A stretch of DNA of 64,000 nucleotides, taken from Blautia faecicola (lineage in GTDB: Bacteria > Bacillota > Clostridia > Lachnospirales > Lachnospiraceae). The notes below the pieces were generated by a model. The model was not told the DNA's origin and made no database searches. It was given only the letters and a program-made list of their open reading frames with translations. The stretch spans positions 2,065,501 through 2,129,500 of the forward strand of contig NZ_SDKC01000001.1 in NCBI RefSeq assembly GCF_004123145.1. Direction: 5' to 3'. This document shows positions 17,730 to 25,527 of the stretch, one piece after another (positions within the stretch are counted from its first letter, which is position 1; each line of letters opens with the position of its first letter). The position numbers and the translations under genes were made by a program.

Positions 17730-17900
17730 TCACTGTTTTCTCGGATTATCCAGCACATAAATCACACCGGCAAATCCCGTAATGACAGAAAATAGAATAG
17801 CACACCCCATCGATTCTCCCAGTGCTGCTCCGAAATAATATCCGATCACACCGGCCAGCACCATGCCAATTACTGATATTACGGTTCTGAATCTATCCAT
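17730..17900 (-). CDS. Small two-helix membrane protein
   Basis: 56 residues (MDRFRTVISVIGMVLAGVIG onward) with two hydrophobic segments and a basic tail ending NPRKQ. A strong AGGAGGGG site precedes two closely spaced ATGs (17906 and 17900); spacing favours 17900. No family recognised. It sits between a GNAT gene and a broken ybaK, 22 bases from the GNAT start, so the two may be co-transcribed. Confidence 0.55.
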   Translation of the reverse strand: MDRFRTVISVIGMVLAGVIGYYFGAALGESMGCAILFSVITGFAGVIYVLDNPRKQ

Positions 17901-17934
17901 ACGCATCCCCTCCTGCTTTTCTGTTCTCGCCTGT

Positions 17935-18108
17935 TTACTCTTTACACACATCCACCCAGCCTTTTGCCCCGGCGATACGTTCCAGTTCCGGGATGGTCAG
18001 GCGCACGGCGCTGTGATCATCTACCGTTGCCGTAGAATCTTCCAGCCGGATCACGCGATCCTCCATGCCTTTCTCCCGCAGATATGCTTTTGCTTTTTCC
18101 AGTGACAT
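17935..18108 (-). pseudogene. ybaK: YbaK/EbsC-type Cys-tRNA(Pro) deacylase with internal deletion
   Basis: 57 codons in frame. Residues 1-30 (MSLEKAKAYLREKGMEDRVI) match the N-terminus of YbaK-type trans-editing proteins and the remainder (HSAVRLTIPELERIAGAKGW, then VDVCKE) matches their extreme C-terminus. About 95-100 residues between, including the whole substrate pocket, are missing without a frameshift. The ribosome site and start are intact, so a short peptide may be made, but no deacylase activity is expected. Confidence 0.75.
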
Positions 18109-18444
18109 TTTTCGTTCCTTCCGCAAATTATTTTCATATATTTTATTTCCGGTTCCAGTTTGCCATGCTGCTGCCCTGCTGTTCCAGGATTCTCTTCCTG
18201 AAGCTGCGGCACAAATTTACGCACATCGTCACTGTGGGAAAAATCAGATTTTGTTGTGACCTTTCCAACGCTATTTTTCTATATTTTAACACAACCGTCC
18301 TGCTATCGTATAGACATTTTGTCTGTATATGCATGATTTCCGAAAAAAATATGTGTATTTACAACGATTACTCCGAAAAATCCTCACACATGGATTCTTT
18401 CTTCTGCTATACTAAAAGACAAAGAAAGCAGAAAGGACGTACTT
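18109..18444. other. 336-bp region upstream of the Cof phosphatase gene
   Basis: No intact gene seen. One minus-strand frame (about 18112-18270) reads like protein (SDDVRKFVPQLQEENPGTAG) and may be debris of a gene upstream of ybaK, but I recognise no family. A TATACT-like -10 near 18408 could serve the downstream plus-strand operon. Confidence 0.35.
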
Positions 18445-19254
18445 ATGAATATACAATTAATTGCACTCGATATTGATGGAACTCTTACCAACGATCAGAA
18501 ACAGATCACTCCTGCTACCCAGGATGCCCTTCTTTCCGTTCAGGAAAACGGAACACGGCTGGTACTTGCTTCCGCGCGACCGCTCCATGGACTTCTGGAA
18601 TTTGCTGAACTGTTACAGTTAAAGAAATATCATGGAATCCTGATGGCATATAACGGCGGAAAAATCGTAGATGCTGCAAGTGAAGCAATCCTCTCCGAGA
18701 CACATATGTCTATAGAAGTGACCCGAAAACTCCTTCGTTTTCTGGAAACCCTTCCGGTAACTGTGATTCTCGATGACGGCACACAATTCTATGTGACTGA
18801 TCCTTCCGGCTATAAGGTGGAATACGAATGTCACTGTAACCGGATGTCCTGTACGCAGGTGGACAACCTGGCGGATTTTCTGAATTTTGCACCGGTAAAA
18901 CTGTTGCTTTCGGTCGATCCCTCTTTACTTTTTGAAGTTCAGAAAACCATCGCTTCGCATCTGACTCCTGATCTTACCGTTGTCCGTACCGCACCTTTCT
19001 ATCTGGAGATCATTCCCATCTCTATTAACAAAGGAAAAGGTCTCTCCGATATCTGTGACCGTCTGGAAATCCCGCTCTCTGCCTCCGCTGCATTCGGTGA
19101 CTCAGAAAATGATATTCCGATGTTAAAAGCTGCCGGATGGGGTGTTTCTATGGGAAATGCAGAAGATGCGGTAAAAGAAGCGGCAGATACCGTCACGATC
19201 ACAAACAACGAGGACGGAATCGCCATTGCCTTAAAGGAGGAATCTCAGATATGA
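18445..19254 (+). CDS. Cof-type HAD-IIB family phosphatase
   Basis: 269 residues. Motif I IALDIDGTLTNDQKQI, motif II/cap region with MAYNGGKIVDAASEAIL, and motif IV FGDSENDIPMLKAAGWGVSMGNA are all present, so an active Mg-dependent sugar- or cofactor-phosphate phosphatase is likely. Its TGA overlaps the ATG of the glycerate kinase (ATGA), so the two are translationally coupled; a role in three-carbon sugar-acid metabolism is possible but only inferred. Confidence 0.92.
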   Translation: MNIQLIALDIDGTLTNDQKQITPATQDALLSVQENGTRLVLASARPLHGLLEFAELLQLKKYHGILMAYNGGKIVDAASEAILSETHMSIEVTRKLLRFLETLPVTVILDDGTQFYVTDPSGYKVEYECHCNRMSCTQVDNLADFLNFAPVKLLLSVDPSLLFEVQKTIASHLTPDLTVVRTAPFYLEIIPISINKGKGLSDICDRLEIPLSASAAFGDSENDIPMLKAAGWGVSMGNAEDAVKEAADTVTITNNEDGIAIALKEESQI

Positions 19255-20396
19255 AAGTCGTAATCGCCATCGATTCATTTAAAGGAAGTATCAGTTCTCT
19301 GGACGCCGGAGCTGCCATCCGCGAAGGAATCCACCGGGTATTCCCAGAGGCAGAAGTGCTTGTCCGCCCTCTGGCTGACGGTGGGGAGGGAACTGTGGAG
19401 GCTCTCGCACGCGGCATGAACGGCCGGATCCGCACAGTGACCGTTACCGGTCCGCTCGGAACACCCGTAGAAGCTTCTTACGGGATTCTTGATGCTTCCA
19501 AAACTGCCATTATCGAAATGTCCGCTGCCGCCGGTATCACACTGGTGGACGAATCGAATCGGAATCCATTATATACAACCACCTACGGTGTAGGTGAACT
19601 GATCCGCGACGCCGTCACCAACGGATGCCGGCACTTCATCGTCGGCATCGGAGGAAGTGCCACAAACGACGGCGGCATCGGTATGCTTCAGGCACTCGGA
19701 TACGATATTCTGGACAAAAACAGACAGCCGGTTCCCTTCGGAGCCAGCGGTCTGTCACAGATTGCAACGATCCATGACACACACGTTCTCCCGGAACTTA
19801 AAGATTGTCACTTTAAGATTGCCTGCGATGTAACAAACCCACTCTGCGGTCCACAGGGATGCAGTGCCATCTTCGGTCCGCAAAAAGGCGCAACCCCGGA
19901 CATGATTCGCCAGATGGATCAATGGCTTGCCTTCTACGCCAGCATCACCCGGGAAACATACCCGAACGCTGACCCCAGCCACCCTGGCACCGGAGCCGCC
20001 GGTGGACTCGGTTTCGCCTTCCTTTCCTACACAAATGCCATCCTCCAGTCCGGCATCCAGATCGTCCTGGAAGAAACCAGATTGGAATCCTGCATCAAAG
20101 ATGCTGACATCGTTATCACCGGTGAAGGCCGCCTCGATGGCCAGACCATCATGGGAAAAGCCCCCATTGGCGTCGCCGCCATCGCCAAAAAATACAACAA
20201 AACCGTCCTCGCCTTCTCCGGCTGCACCACCAAAGAAGCCACCCTCTGCAACCAGCACGGCATCGACGCCTTCTTCCCCATCCTCCACACCATAACCACC
20301 CTGGAAGAAGCCATGCACCCCGAAACCACCCGCCAAAACCTAACCACCACCACCGAACAGGTCTTCCGCCTGATCCAGGCAGTACAGATACACTAA
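19251..20396 (+). CDS. glxK: Glycerate kinase
   Basis: 381 residues starting MKVVIAIDSFKGSISSLDAG. Family blocks include RPLADGGEGTVEAL, GIGGSATNDGGIGMLQALG, GTGAAGGLGF and ITGEGRLDGQTIMGKAPIGV, matching the GK2-type kinases that phosphorylate D-glycerate. The ATG at 19251 overlaps the upstream phosphatase gene. The last 250 bases of the gene are very A+C rich on the coding strand (for example 80% in 20281-20340), unlike the first half (52% in 19261-19320); this rises toward the hairpin element at 20703. Confidence 0.95.
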   Translation: MKVVIAIDSFKGSISSLDAGAAIREGIHRVFPEAEVLVRPLADGGEGTVEALARGMNGRIRTVTVTGPLGTPVEASYGILDASKTAIIEMSAAAGITLVDESNRNPLYTTTYGVGELIRDAVTNGCRHFIVGIGGSATNDGGIGMLQALGYDILDKNRQPVPFGASGLSQIATIHDTHVLPELKDCHFKIACDVTNPLCGPQGCSAIFGPQKGATPDMIRQMDQWLAFYASITRETYPNADPSHPGTGAAGGLGFAFLSYTNAILQSGIQIVLEETRLESCIKDADIVITGEGRLDGQTIMGKAPIGVAAIAKKYNKTVLAFSGCTTKEATLCNQHGIDAFFPILHTITTLEEAMHPETTRQNLTTTTEQVFRLIQAVQIH

Positions 20397-20472
20397 ATTA
20401 CTCTCCTGCACATTCCGGCTATATCAAATATTGACTTAATCCACTGGATCAATTATAAATATACACCACAAC

Positions 20473-20512
20473 AAAACCGAGGCTGAGATCCCTCTTCTCC
20501 CCTCGGTTTTAT
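20473..20512 (+). terminator. Terminator after glxK
   Basis: AAAACCGAGG pairs with CCTCGGTTTT around an 18-base loop about 80 bases past the stop. Symmetric A and T runs allow use in both directions. Confidence 0.7.
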
Positions 20513-20583
20513 CTATATAATACTATGTTCCATTTATATGATATGTTGTTTGGTTCAAAAGGTATTCTGCCCCCTTTGATACC

Positions 20584-20615
20584 GTATTGTTCCGTACTTC
20601 GTACTTTCACAATCC
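20584..20615 (+). repeat. Small hairpin repeat, family 2 (copy 1)
   Basis: GTATTGTTCCGTACTTCGTACTT-TCACAATCC-type unit: an outer ATTGT/ACAAT pair and an inner GTAC/GTAC pair. Copies at 39305 and 47767 show the same layout. Confidence 0.6.
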
Positions 20616-20702
20616 TCATAGCATAATATAATGCAGTTTTCAGCAGCTCTCCTTTCAGAACCTCCTACTTCAAAATCCTCTCGTTCATCTTTCAAGTTCT
20701 CA

Positions 20703-20898
20703 GCCAGCACCCAGCCTGAAAACAGACCGCGCTGTCTGCAGCAACACTTTGTGGGCGTTTAGGGGAAGCTTTGAAATCCAGCCCTTACGTAGACTTAGGC
20801 TCGAGCGCTCTCGCGAGAGTCTTAGTCAAAGTTAGGGATTAGTTCAAAGTTCCCCTGCCCACGTTGCCGCAGACAGCGCGGTCTGTTTTCGGGCGTCC
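20703..20898 (+). repeat. Variable-stem hairpin element A
   Basis: Arms 20718-20739 and 20869-20890 are perfectly complementary over 22 bp. Inside them lies a core shared with element B (left ACTTTGTGGGCGTTTAGGG, right CCCTGCCCACGTT). Outside are flanks shared with B (GCCAGCAC-CCAGC on the left, GGCGTCC on the right). The arms themselves have no similarity to those of B. It occupies a gene-free stretch between glxK and the convergent aminopeptidase gene. Confidence 0.8.
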
Positions 20899-20936
20899 GT
20901 CTTGAACACCCTTTCTATATGGCATGTTCCCCCAGC

Positions 20937-22169
20937 TTACTCAGCCCAGGTCCCATCCACAAAAATATCCACTTCACTGCCATCTTCCCGGATCCCCACA
21001 ATATGCAGATCATCTGAGCCAACCATAAAGTCCATATGGATCATAGAATCATTAATCCCTTTCGCATAGATCTCCTCATCCGTCATATCCATAAATCCTT
21101 CAATAACCTCAGAAAATCCACGTCCGGCAGCCACATGACAGCAAGCATTTTCATCAAACAAAGTATTATAAAACATTAACCCAGACTGGTTGATCGGAGA
21201 CTCTTTCGGAACTAGTGCCACTTCACCAAGCATAGAAGCACCTTCATCCATCGCAAACATTTTCTTCAGAACTTCTTCCCCTACTTCTGCGTGGCAGTCT
21301 ACCACTCTTCCGTCCTTAAAATCAACCGTAAAATGATCGATCACCTGTCCGGAACGGCTTAACGGTTTGGTAGAAACCAGACGACCTTCGCATTCTCCTC
21401 TCATCGGGCTTGTGAAGACTTCCTCTGTCGGCATGTTCGGAACAAAGAAAGCACGATTCAGATGATTGATATCTCCTGCACTGCCCCATTTTGCTCCCGG
21501 AATCAGATCTACACGAAAATCCGTACCGTTGCTGCTTGTATAATGCAGTGTTTTAAAATTCTGTTCATTTAACCAATTTGCTTTCTGCGTCATCCGTTCG
21601 TTATGTGCCTGCCAGATTTTTTCCGCATCCTCACCATCTTTCAGATATACGCAGTCAAAGATCGCATCCCACAGTTTTTCCACTGCCACATCCTCTGTAT
21701 CATCCGGAAATACTTTTTTCGCCCATTTTCCAGAAGCTGCTGCCACGATCAGCCACTGATGTTTACCATCGATCTGATCACGGTATTTTTTCATGACTTT
21801 CTGACGCATCTGGCTGACGGTAGAAATCAGATCTGCTGGGATTCCTGCCAGTTCATCTGGATCGGAAGAATCGATAAAGATACGAACCGGCAGATCCACG
21901 GTCATCTGTTTCGCCCGCTCCTCTTCCCATACCGGTACTTCACCGAGTACCTCTGCTGACGCATACTGATAATGCAGTTTGTTGATTTCTCCACACTCCC
22001 AGAACATCTCAACATAACTTGCTCCTGCTTTATAGCACTCCTCCGTCACCATCGTTACCAATGGGATCTGATCGACCCCTGCCTGCAAACGGACACGCTG
22101 TCCTTTCTGTACATTAGCTCCGATCTTTACGATCAGTTTCGCGTATTCTCTTAATTTGTTCTCGTTCAT
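20937..22169 (-). CDS. M29 family aminopeptidase
   Basis: 410 residues (MNENKLREYAKLIVKIGANV start), similar to the AmpS/PepS thermophilic aminopeptidases that remove N-terminal residues using two metal ions. Probable ligands are in NMPTEEVFTSP, MLGEVALVP, CCHVAAGRGF and the MIHMDFMVGSDDL stretch. The start at 22169 follows a GGAGAAGG site; the longer frame to 22193 is less likely. It is monocistronic and cytoplasmic. The 3' end is A+C rich on the plus strand (70% in 20941-21000), the composition peak around hairpin A. Confidence 0.92.
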   Translation of the reverse strand: MNENKLREYAKLIVKIGANVQKGQRVRLQAGVDQIPLVTMVTEECYKAGASYVEMFWECGEINKLHYQYASAEVLGEVPVWEEERAKQMTVDLPVRIFIDSSDPDELAGIPADLISTVSQMRQKVMKKYRDQIDGKHQWLIVAAASGKWAKKVFPDDTEDVAVEKLWDAIFDCVYLKDGEDAEKIWQAHNERMTQKANWLNEQNFKTLHYTSSNGTDFRVDLIPGAKWGSAGDINHLNRAFFVPNMPTEEVFTSPMRGECEGRLVSTKPLSRSGQVIDHFTVDFKDGRVVDCHAEVGEEVLKKMFAMDEGASMLGEVALVPKESPINQSGLMFYNTLFDENACCHVAAGRGFSEVIEGFMDMTDEEIYAKGINDSMIHMDFMVGSDDLHIVGIREDGSEVDIFVDGTWAE

Positions 22170-22563
22170 ACTACCTTCTCCAGTCATTTCCATATTCTGT
22201 CATCGATTGTCACACATCTGCGGCAACCACAGTTACTTATGAGTATACCCGCATTTTGTACGAGATGCAAGCACAGTCTTTCTCCTGTGCAGTCACACGA
22301 AAAACGCCTCGCGGGATATTACCAGCGAACGGTAACACACGCGATAATCAATTGCTTCTTGTAACTTCCTGCCCCGTATACTATAATACGATGTGAGTGG
22401 CAAAAGTAAATTTTGCCATTCATTGATGTAATCGGATTGCTCCATTGCTACGCAATTCCCGCAACCCTTGAACACCTCGAACTTCCATAAAATGGCGTAT
22501 TTACATCATAATACAGAAAGACATATAGTTACCGATGACAAAATCTCGCACAGGAGGACGCAC
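22170..22563. other. 394-bp gene-free region between the aminopeptidase and Nudix genes
   Basis: Contains a diverged MITE copy (22211-22336). The remainder (about 22340-22560) shows only the AGGAGG ribosome site of the Nudix gene and no clear promoter or RNA structure. Confidence 0.4.
22211..22336 (+). repeat. Diverged copy of the IS66-like MITE
   Basis: Keeps the CACAGTTAC-GAG segment near the left, CCTCGCGGGATA near the right and a closing GGTAAC end in the same order and spacing as the full-length copies. The middle has diverged. Confidence 0.45.
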
Positions 22564-23112
22564 ATGGAGTATCTGGATATCGTAGATGAACAGGGACAAC
22601 CGACCGGGGAAATCATTTCCCGCACCCTTGCACACACGAAAGGAATCCGCCATCGAACAGCTCATATCTGGATCGTTTGCAGGAAAAACGAACATTTTCA
22701 GGTTCTGATGCAAAAACGCGCAATGAGCAAAGATTCTTTTCCCGGAAAATACGATACGTCTTCCGCCGGTCATATTCAGGCAGGCGATGAACCACTTGCA
22801 TCCGGCCTGCGGGAGCTTGCGGAAGAGCTGGGCATCCACGCCAAACCGGAGGATCTTGCATTTGCCGGATGCATCCACGGAAGTTTTGCAGAAGAATTCC
22901 ACGGAAAAATCTTCCGGGACAACGAAATTGCCTTTGTCTATGTCTATCAGCAGCCTGTCGATATCGAGACACTCGTCCTGCAAAAAGAGGAGGTGGAATC
23001 GGTGCGGTGGTTTGATCTGGAAGAAACATACCAGAACTGTCGAAACCGTAACACGCAGTTTTGTGCCCCTGTCCCGGGACTCGAAGTTGTACGGCGATAC
23101 CTGTACAGGTAA
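22564..23112 (+). CDS. Nudix hydrolase (IPP isomerase-like subgroup)
   Basis: 182 residues starting MEYLDIVDEQGQPTGEIISR, with AGGAGG 6 nt upstream. The Nudix box spans GHIQAGDEPLASGLRELAEELG, giving the metal-binding REL-EE-G residues. The N-terminal pattern (D..G...G....R...H..G..H...HIW) is shared with IPP-isomerase-like Nudix proteins often annotated as hydrolases. Substrate unknown, probably a nucleotide diphosphate derivative. Stands alone, convergent with the disrupted gene at 23131. Confidence 0.88.
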   Translation: MEYLDIVDEQGQPTGEIISRTLAHTKGIRHRTAHIWIVCRKNEHFQVLMQKRAMSKDSFPGKYDTSSAGHIQAGDEPLASGLRELAEELGIHAKPEDLAFAGCIHGSFAEEFHGKIFRDNEIAFVYVYQQPVDIETLVLQKEEVESVRWFDLEETYQNCRNRNTQFCAPVPGLEVVRRYLYR

Positions 23113-23130
23113 AATGCACACATGCTTATC

Positions 23131-23590
23131 CTACCTCCGGTCACTTTCTGCTTCGTCCGGTTTCTCCAATAATGTCTCGGTAAGAATCTTGAAAGCAGGA
23201 ATAAAGCTGTCACGTATCAGTATGATCATTTCATTCACTTCATCTTCATTCCATATATGGACAGATGTATTACGCCTTTTTAACATAAGCAGCCATACTT
23301 CTGCATCGTTAATAAATCCAACGTAACTGTTCAATACCTTCACAGTTACGAGCCAAAATGCATAAAAAATCACCTTCGGTGATGGCATTTTGGCTTGTAT
23401 GTCTCGGGATTTTGACATATTCATGTCAAAACACCTCGCGGGACAGTGGCTACTGAATAGTTGCAATCCAACTTTATAACCAAGCTGCAGGATTTCACGG
23501 GGAGATCCTGTAGAAGCTCCCTCCACACTGTGCATTCTCATAATTTCCTGCAACGCTTTCCATGCAAGTTTTACATAAATTTTTCATTAC
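23131..23590 (-). pseudogene. HI0074-type nucleotidyltransferase substrate-binding protein, split by a MITE
   Basis: Two matching halves remain: KLAWKALQEIMRMHSVEGAS-TGSPREILQLGYKVG and FINDAEVWLLMLKRRNTSVH-IWNEDEV. Removing the element at 23323-23464 and one copy of the 8-bp duplication restores an exact in-frame GYKVGFINDA join. The N-terminus is also lost (stop codons just before KIYVKLAW). The partner nucleotidyltransferase (MNT/HepT-like toxin system) is not present nearby, so this is a remnant of a two-gene module. Confidence 0.8.
23323..23464 (+). mobile_element. 142-bp MITE with IS66-like ends and 8-bp target duplication (copy 2)
   Basis: Ends GTAACTGTTCAATA and (reverse) GCAACTATTCAGTA are imperfect inverted repeats. 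AATCCAAC is repeated directly at 23315-23322 and 23465-23472. IS66-family elements start with GTAA and duplicate 8 bp, so an IS66-type transposase is the likely mobiliser. It encodes no protein. Internal hairpins differ from copy 1 by paired changes. Confidence 0.85.
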
Positions 23591-23681
23591 TGCGCATGCG
23601 TATTTTACACAGTTTTTTTATAATCATGACAGTAAAAGAAAACAATAGGAATAAGATCAAACACAGAAATGAGGGATCGTT

Positions 23682-23984
23682 ATGTATAAGACTGTATGGA
23701 ATTTTATGAACCATCATGTAAAAAGCTCACATGTTTCAGCAATGTTTCTCGCAGCGCTGCTGGCGGGATGGACACTGATCGGACTGCTTGCCGGTTCTGT
23801 TGTCTTCCTGATCAGCACCGTTTCCCTTTCTACACAAACAGTTGTCCTCTTTTGTTCTGCGGGTTACACAGGTCTGATTTTCGGATTCTTTGGAGGTATC
23901 TTCTATCTGTATCAAAAAACTTCGCCTCACAAAGAATCCTCTATAAATGCACCATTACCACTCGGAACCCAAAAGGCAGCTTAA
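23682..23984 (+). CDS. Small membrane protein, unknown
   Basis: 100 residues with two long hydrophobic helices (about residues 17-41 and 51-76, ending in a GFFGGIFYLY stretch) and short polar tails. A GAGGGATCG site precedes the ATG. No family recognised. The stop codon lies inside the terminator hairpin at 23971, a compact arrangement that suggests a real, self-contained gene. Confidence 0.55.
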   Translation: MYKTVWNFMNHHVKSSHVSAMFLAALLAGWTLIGLLAGSVVFLISTVSLSTQTVVLFCSAGYTGLIFGFFGGIFYLYQKTSPHKESSINAPLPLGTQKAA

Positions 23985-23997
23985 GCTGCCTTTTTTA
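23971..23997 (+). terminator. Terminator shared by two convergent genes
   Basis: AAAAGGCAGCTTAAGCTGCC then TTTTTT. The left half overlaps the end of the small membrane protein gene, the T-run overlaps the stop of the MYG1 gene. Confidence 0.85.
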
Positions 23998-25233
23998 TGA
24001 TCCCGATGGGATTCTCACCAGAAGTTTCTGTCCGTCCTTTTCCACCATCGTCAGCACCGGAATATGTTTCTTTCTCAGCGCATGCACAACCGGATACCCT
24101 TCAAACATATGATCTGCCACATAAACCGCCTCCGGTTTATATTTCAGTATCTGCTTTACCTGTGTTTTCACAAACGCTTTCCATTCCTGCTTTTCCATCA
24201 CAACTTCCCCGTAGATTCCCTGAAATTCCAGCTCCGGAAGTTCCGCATAATCCATATGAATGATCCGCGCAGTCTGCAGACCCGGCAGTTTTCCAAGCAG
24301 TTCATCTGCCGCTGCACCTCCACCAAAGTTCACAAGTACCGGTTCTTCCCTGTACTCTGCAAGGCTGATCTCGCATGCTTTCACCGCATCTTCCAACGTC
24401 CCTGTGGTCAGCAGAAAGCCTCCTTTATGACAGAATCCCGCACTTACCAGCCCTGTTTCTTTCTGTAATTCTTCATTTTCCAGACCCAGCCATTCGGATG
24501 GGAAACTGCATTTGTAATTCAGTGAATATTCTTTCTTCTGTGGCTGGATACAGTATCCGCCCCGGTTGGACGGAAAGATCACAAAGGCTATCTCCGTCTC
24601 GGACAGTCTTTTCTGACACGGTACAAATTCCGGAAGAATCAGAATCTTCGCCTCGTTTTCTTTCTTTTCGCCGGACTGTAACGCTCTCTCATGCGCTTCG
24701 AGAATCTCTTCCACCCGTCTGTCCGCCCGTTCATTTCCCAGATACCGCTCGAATTTATTCTCCAGAATCATCCCTGCCACACTGACCGCCTGGAAAAATG
24801 CTTCGTCGTTGCTCCCGTTGGCATCCCAGGTCGGATTAAAGTTTCCGATCAGCGCCGCCAGTTCATTCTTCTCACCGGTATTATCGTTGTTATCTAATGG
24901 CTGTACAAACGCTTCATCAAATTTCTGTGCCAGTTCTTCTCCCAGGATCTCTGCCCCCAGTGCTTCCCACAAAAGCCCAAGCGCAGCATACGCAACTCCG
25001 TTCTCCCGGATCCGACTGTCTTTCTGGTGATGATCGTACTGCCCTCTTCCGATATCAAAAACAATCCCCTCGAAGTCTTCCGGCACTTTATTCCCCCTTG
25101 TGATCGTAATCTCCGGGTTCAGATATAACAGCAGAGCTGCAGAAAACACATCATCTGCATGAAACTTTCCGCCGTGGGTAAAGGCAGACGCATGTTCCTG
25201 TCTGATCTGTTTTAATAATGTATTTGTTTTCAT
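23995..25233 (-). CDS. MYG1 (UPF0160) family protein with extra C-terminal domain
   Basis: 412 residues. The N-terminal 290 match the MYG1 family, related to DHH phosphoesterases: HGGKFHADDVFSAALL, DIGRGQYDHHQ, PLDNNDN and WLGLENEELQKETGL. The remaining about 120 residues (from EEPVLVNFGGGAAADELLG to the end) form a separate domain, perhaps nucleotide-binding, which I cannot name. Eukaryotic MYG1 is a 3'-5' RNA exonuclease; activity in bacteria is inferred. Start at 25233 (MKTNTLLKQI) follows GAGGAGA; a longer frame to 25278 is unlikely. Confidence 0.85.
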   Translation of the reverse strand: MKTNTLLKQIRQEHASAFTHGGKFHADDVFSAALLLYLNPEITITRGNKVPEDFEGIVFDIGRGQYDHHQKDSRIRENGVAYAALGLLWEALGAEILGEELAQKFDEAFVQPLDNNDNTGEKNELAALIGNFNPTWDANGSNDEAFFQAVSVAGMILENKFERYLGNERADRRVEEILEAHERALQSGEKKENEAKILILPEFVPCQKRLSETEIAFVIFPSNRGGYCIQPQKKEYSLNYKCSFPSEWLGLENEELQKETGLVSAGFCHKGGFLLTTGTLEDAVKACEISLAEYREEPVLVNFGGGAAADELLGKLPGLQTARIIHMDYAELPELEFQGIYGEVVMEKQEWKAFVKTQVKQILKYKPEAVYVADHMFEGYPVVHALRKKHIPVLTMVEKDGQKLLVRIPSGS

Positions 25234-25320
25234 TATATATTCTCCTCGTATCTCATCGGATTCTATCATGATCTCCATTCGTCGTTCGCCGACATCGCAT
25301 CCTGCCGAAAAGCAAAATGC

Positions 25321-25362
25321 AAAAAGGGAAGCATCGGCTCTGACAGATAACCGATGCTTCCG
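25321..25362 (-). terminator. Terminator of the sugar O-acetyltransferase gene, displaced by a MITE
   Basis: Minus-strand CGGAAGCATCGG pairs with CCGATGCTTCCC followed by TTTTT. It now lies about 165 bases past the stop because the MITE at 25368 sits between them. Confidence 0.75.
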
Positions 25363-25367
25363 TCCTA

Positions 25368-25527
25368 GAGCGTGTCTGAAAAATCATTTCCGCAATCTGC
25401 GAGCCCCACTTTGTGGGAGATTTTACCCTCATTCGGTTGACGTAGCCCGCTACGCCGCCCTTATTCGGATAAAATCTCCCACAAACTGGGACTCGCAGCT
25501 CACGAAAAGCCTTTTTCAGACACGCTC
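25368..25527. mobile_element. 160-bp palindromic MITE related to the IS5-family element
   Basis: GAGCGTGTCTGAAAAA and its exact complement form the ends, flanked by TA duplications inside CTAG. The ends match those of the IS at 16220 with one base difference (GTCTG against GTTTG). Most of the interior can also fold back (GGGAGATTTTA/TAAAATCTCCC, CGTAGC/GCTACG). No coding capacity; probably moved by the IS transposase. Confidence 0.85.

Noticed and set aside
20703-20898. Integron attC site or retron RNA as an explanation for the variable-stem hairpins
   Set aside because: No integrase, gene-cassette array or attC core triplets, and no reverse transcriptase gene near either copy. Kept only as an analogy for conserved structure with variable sequence.
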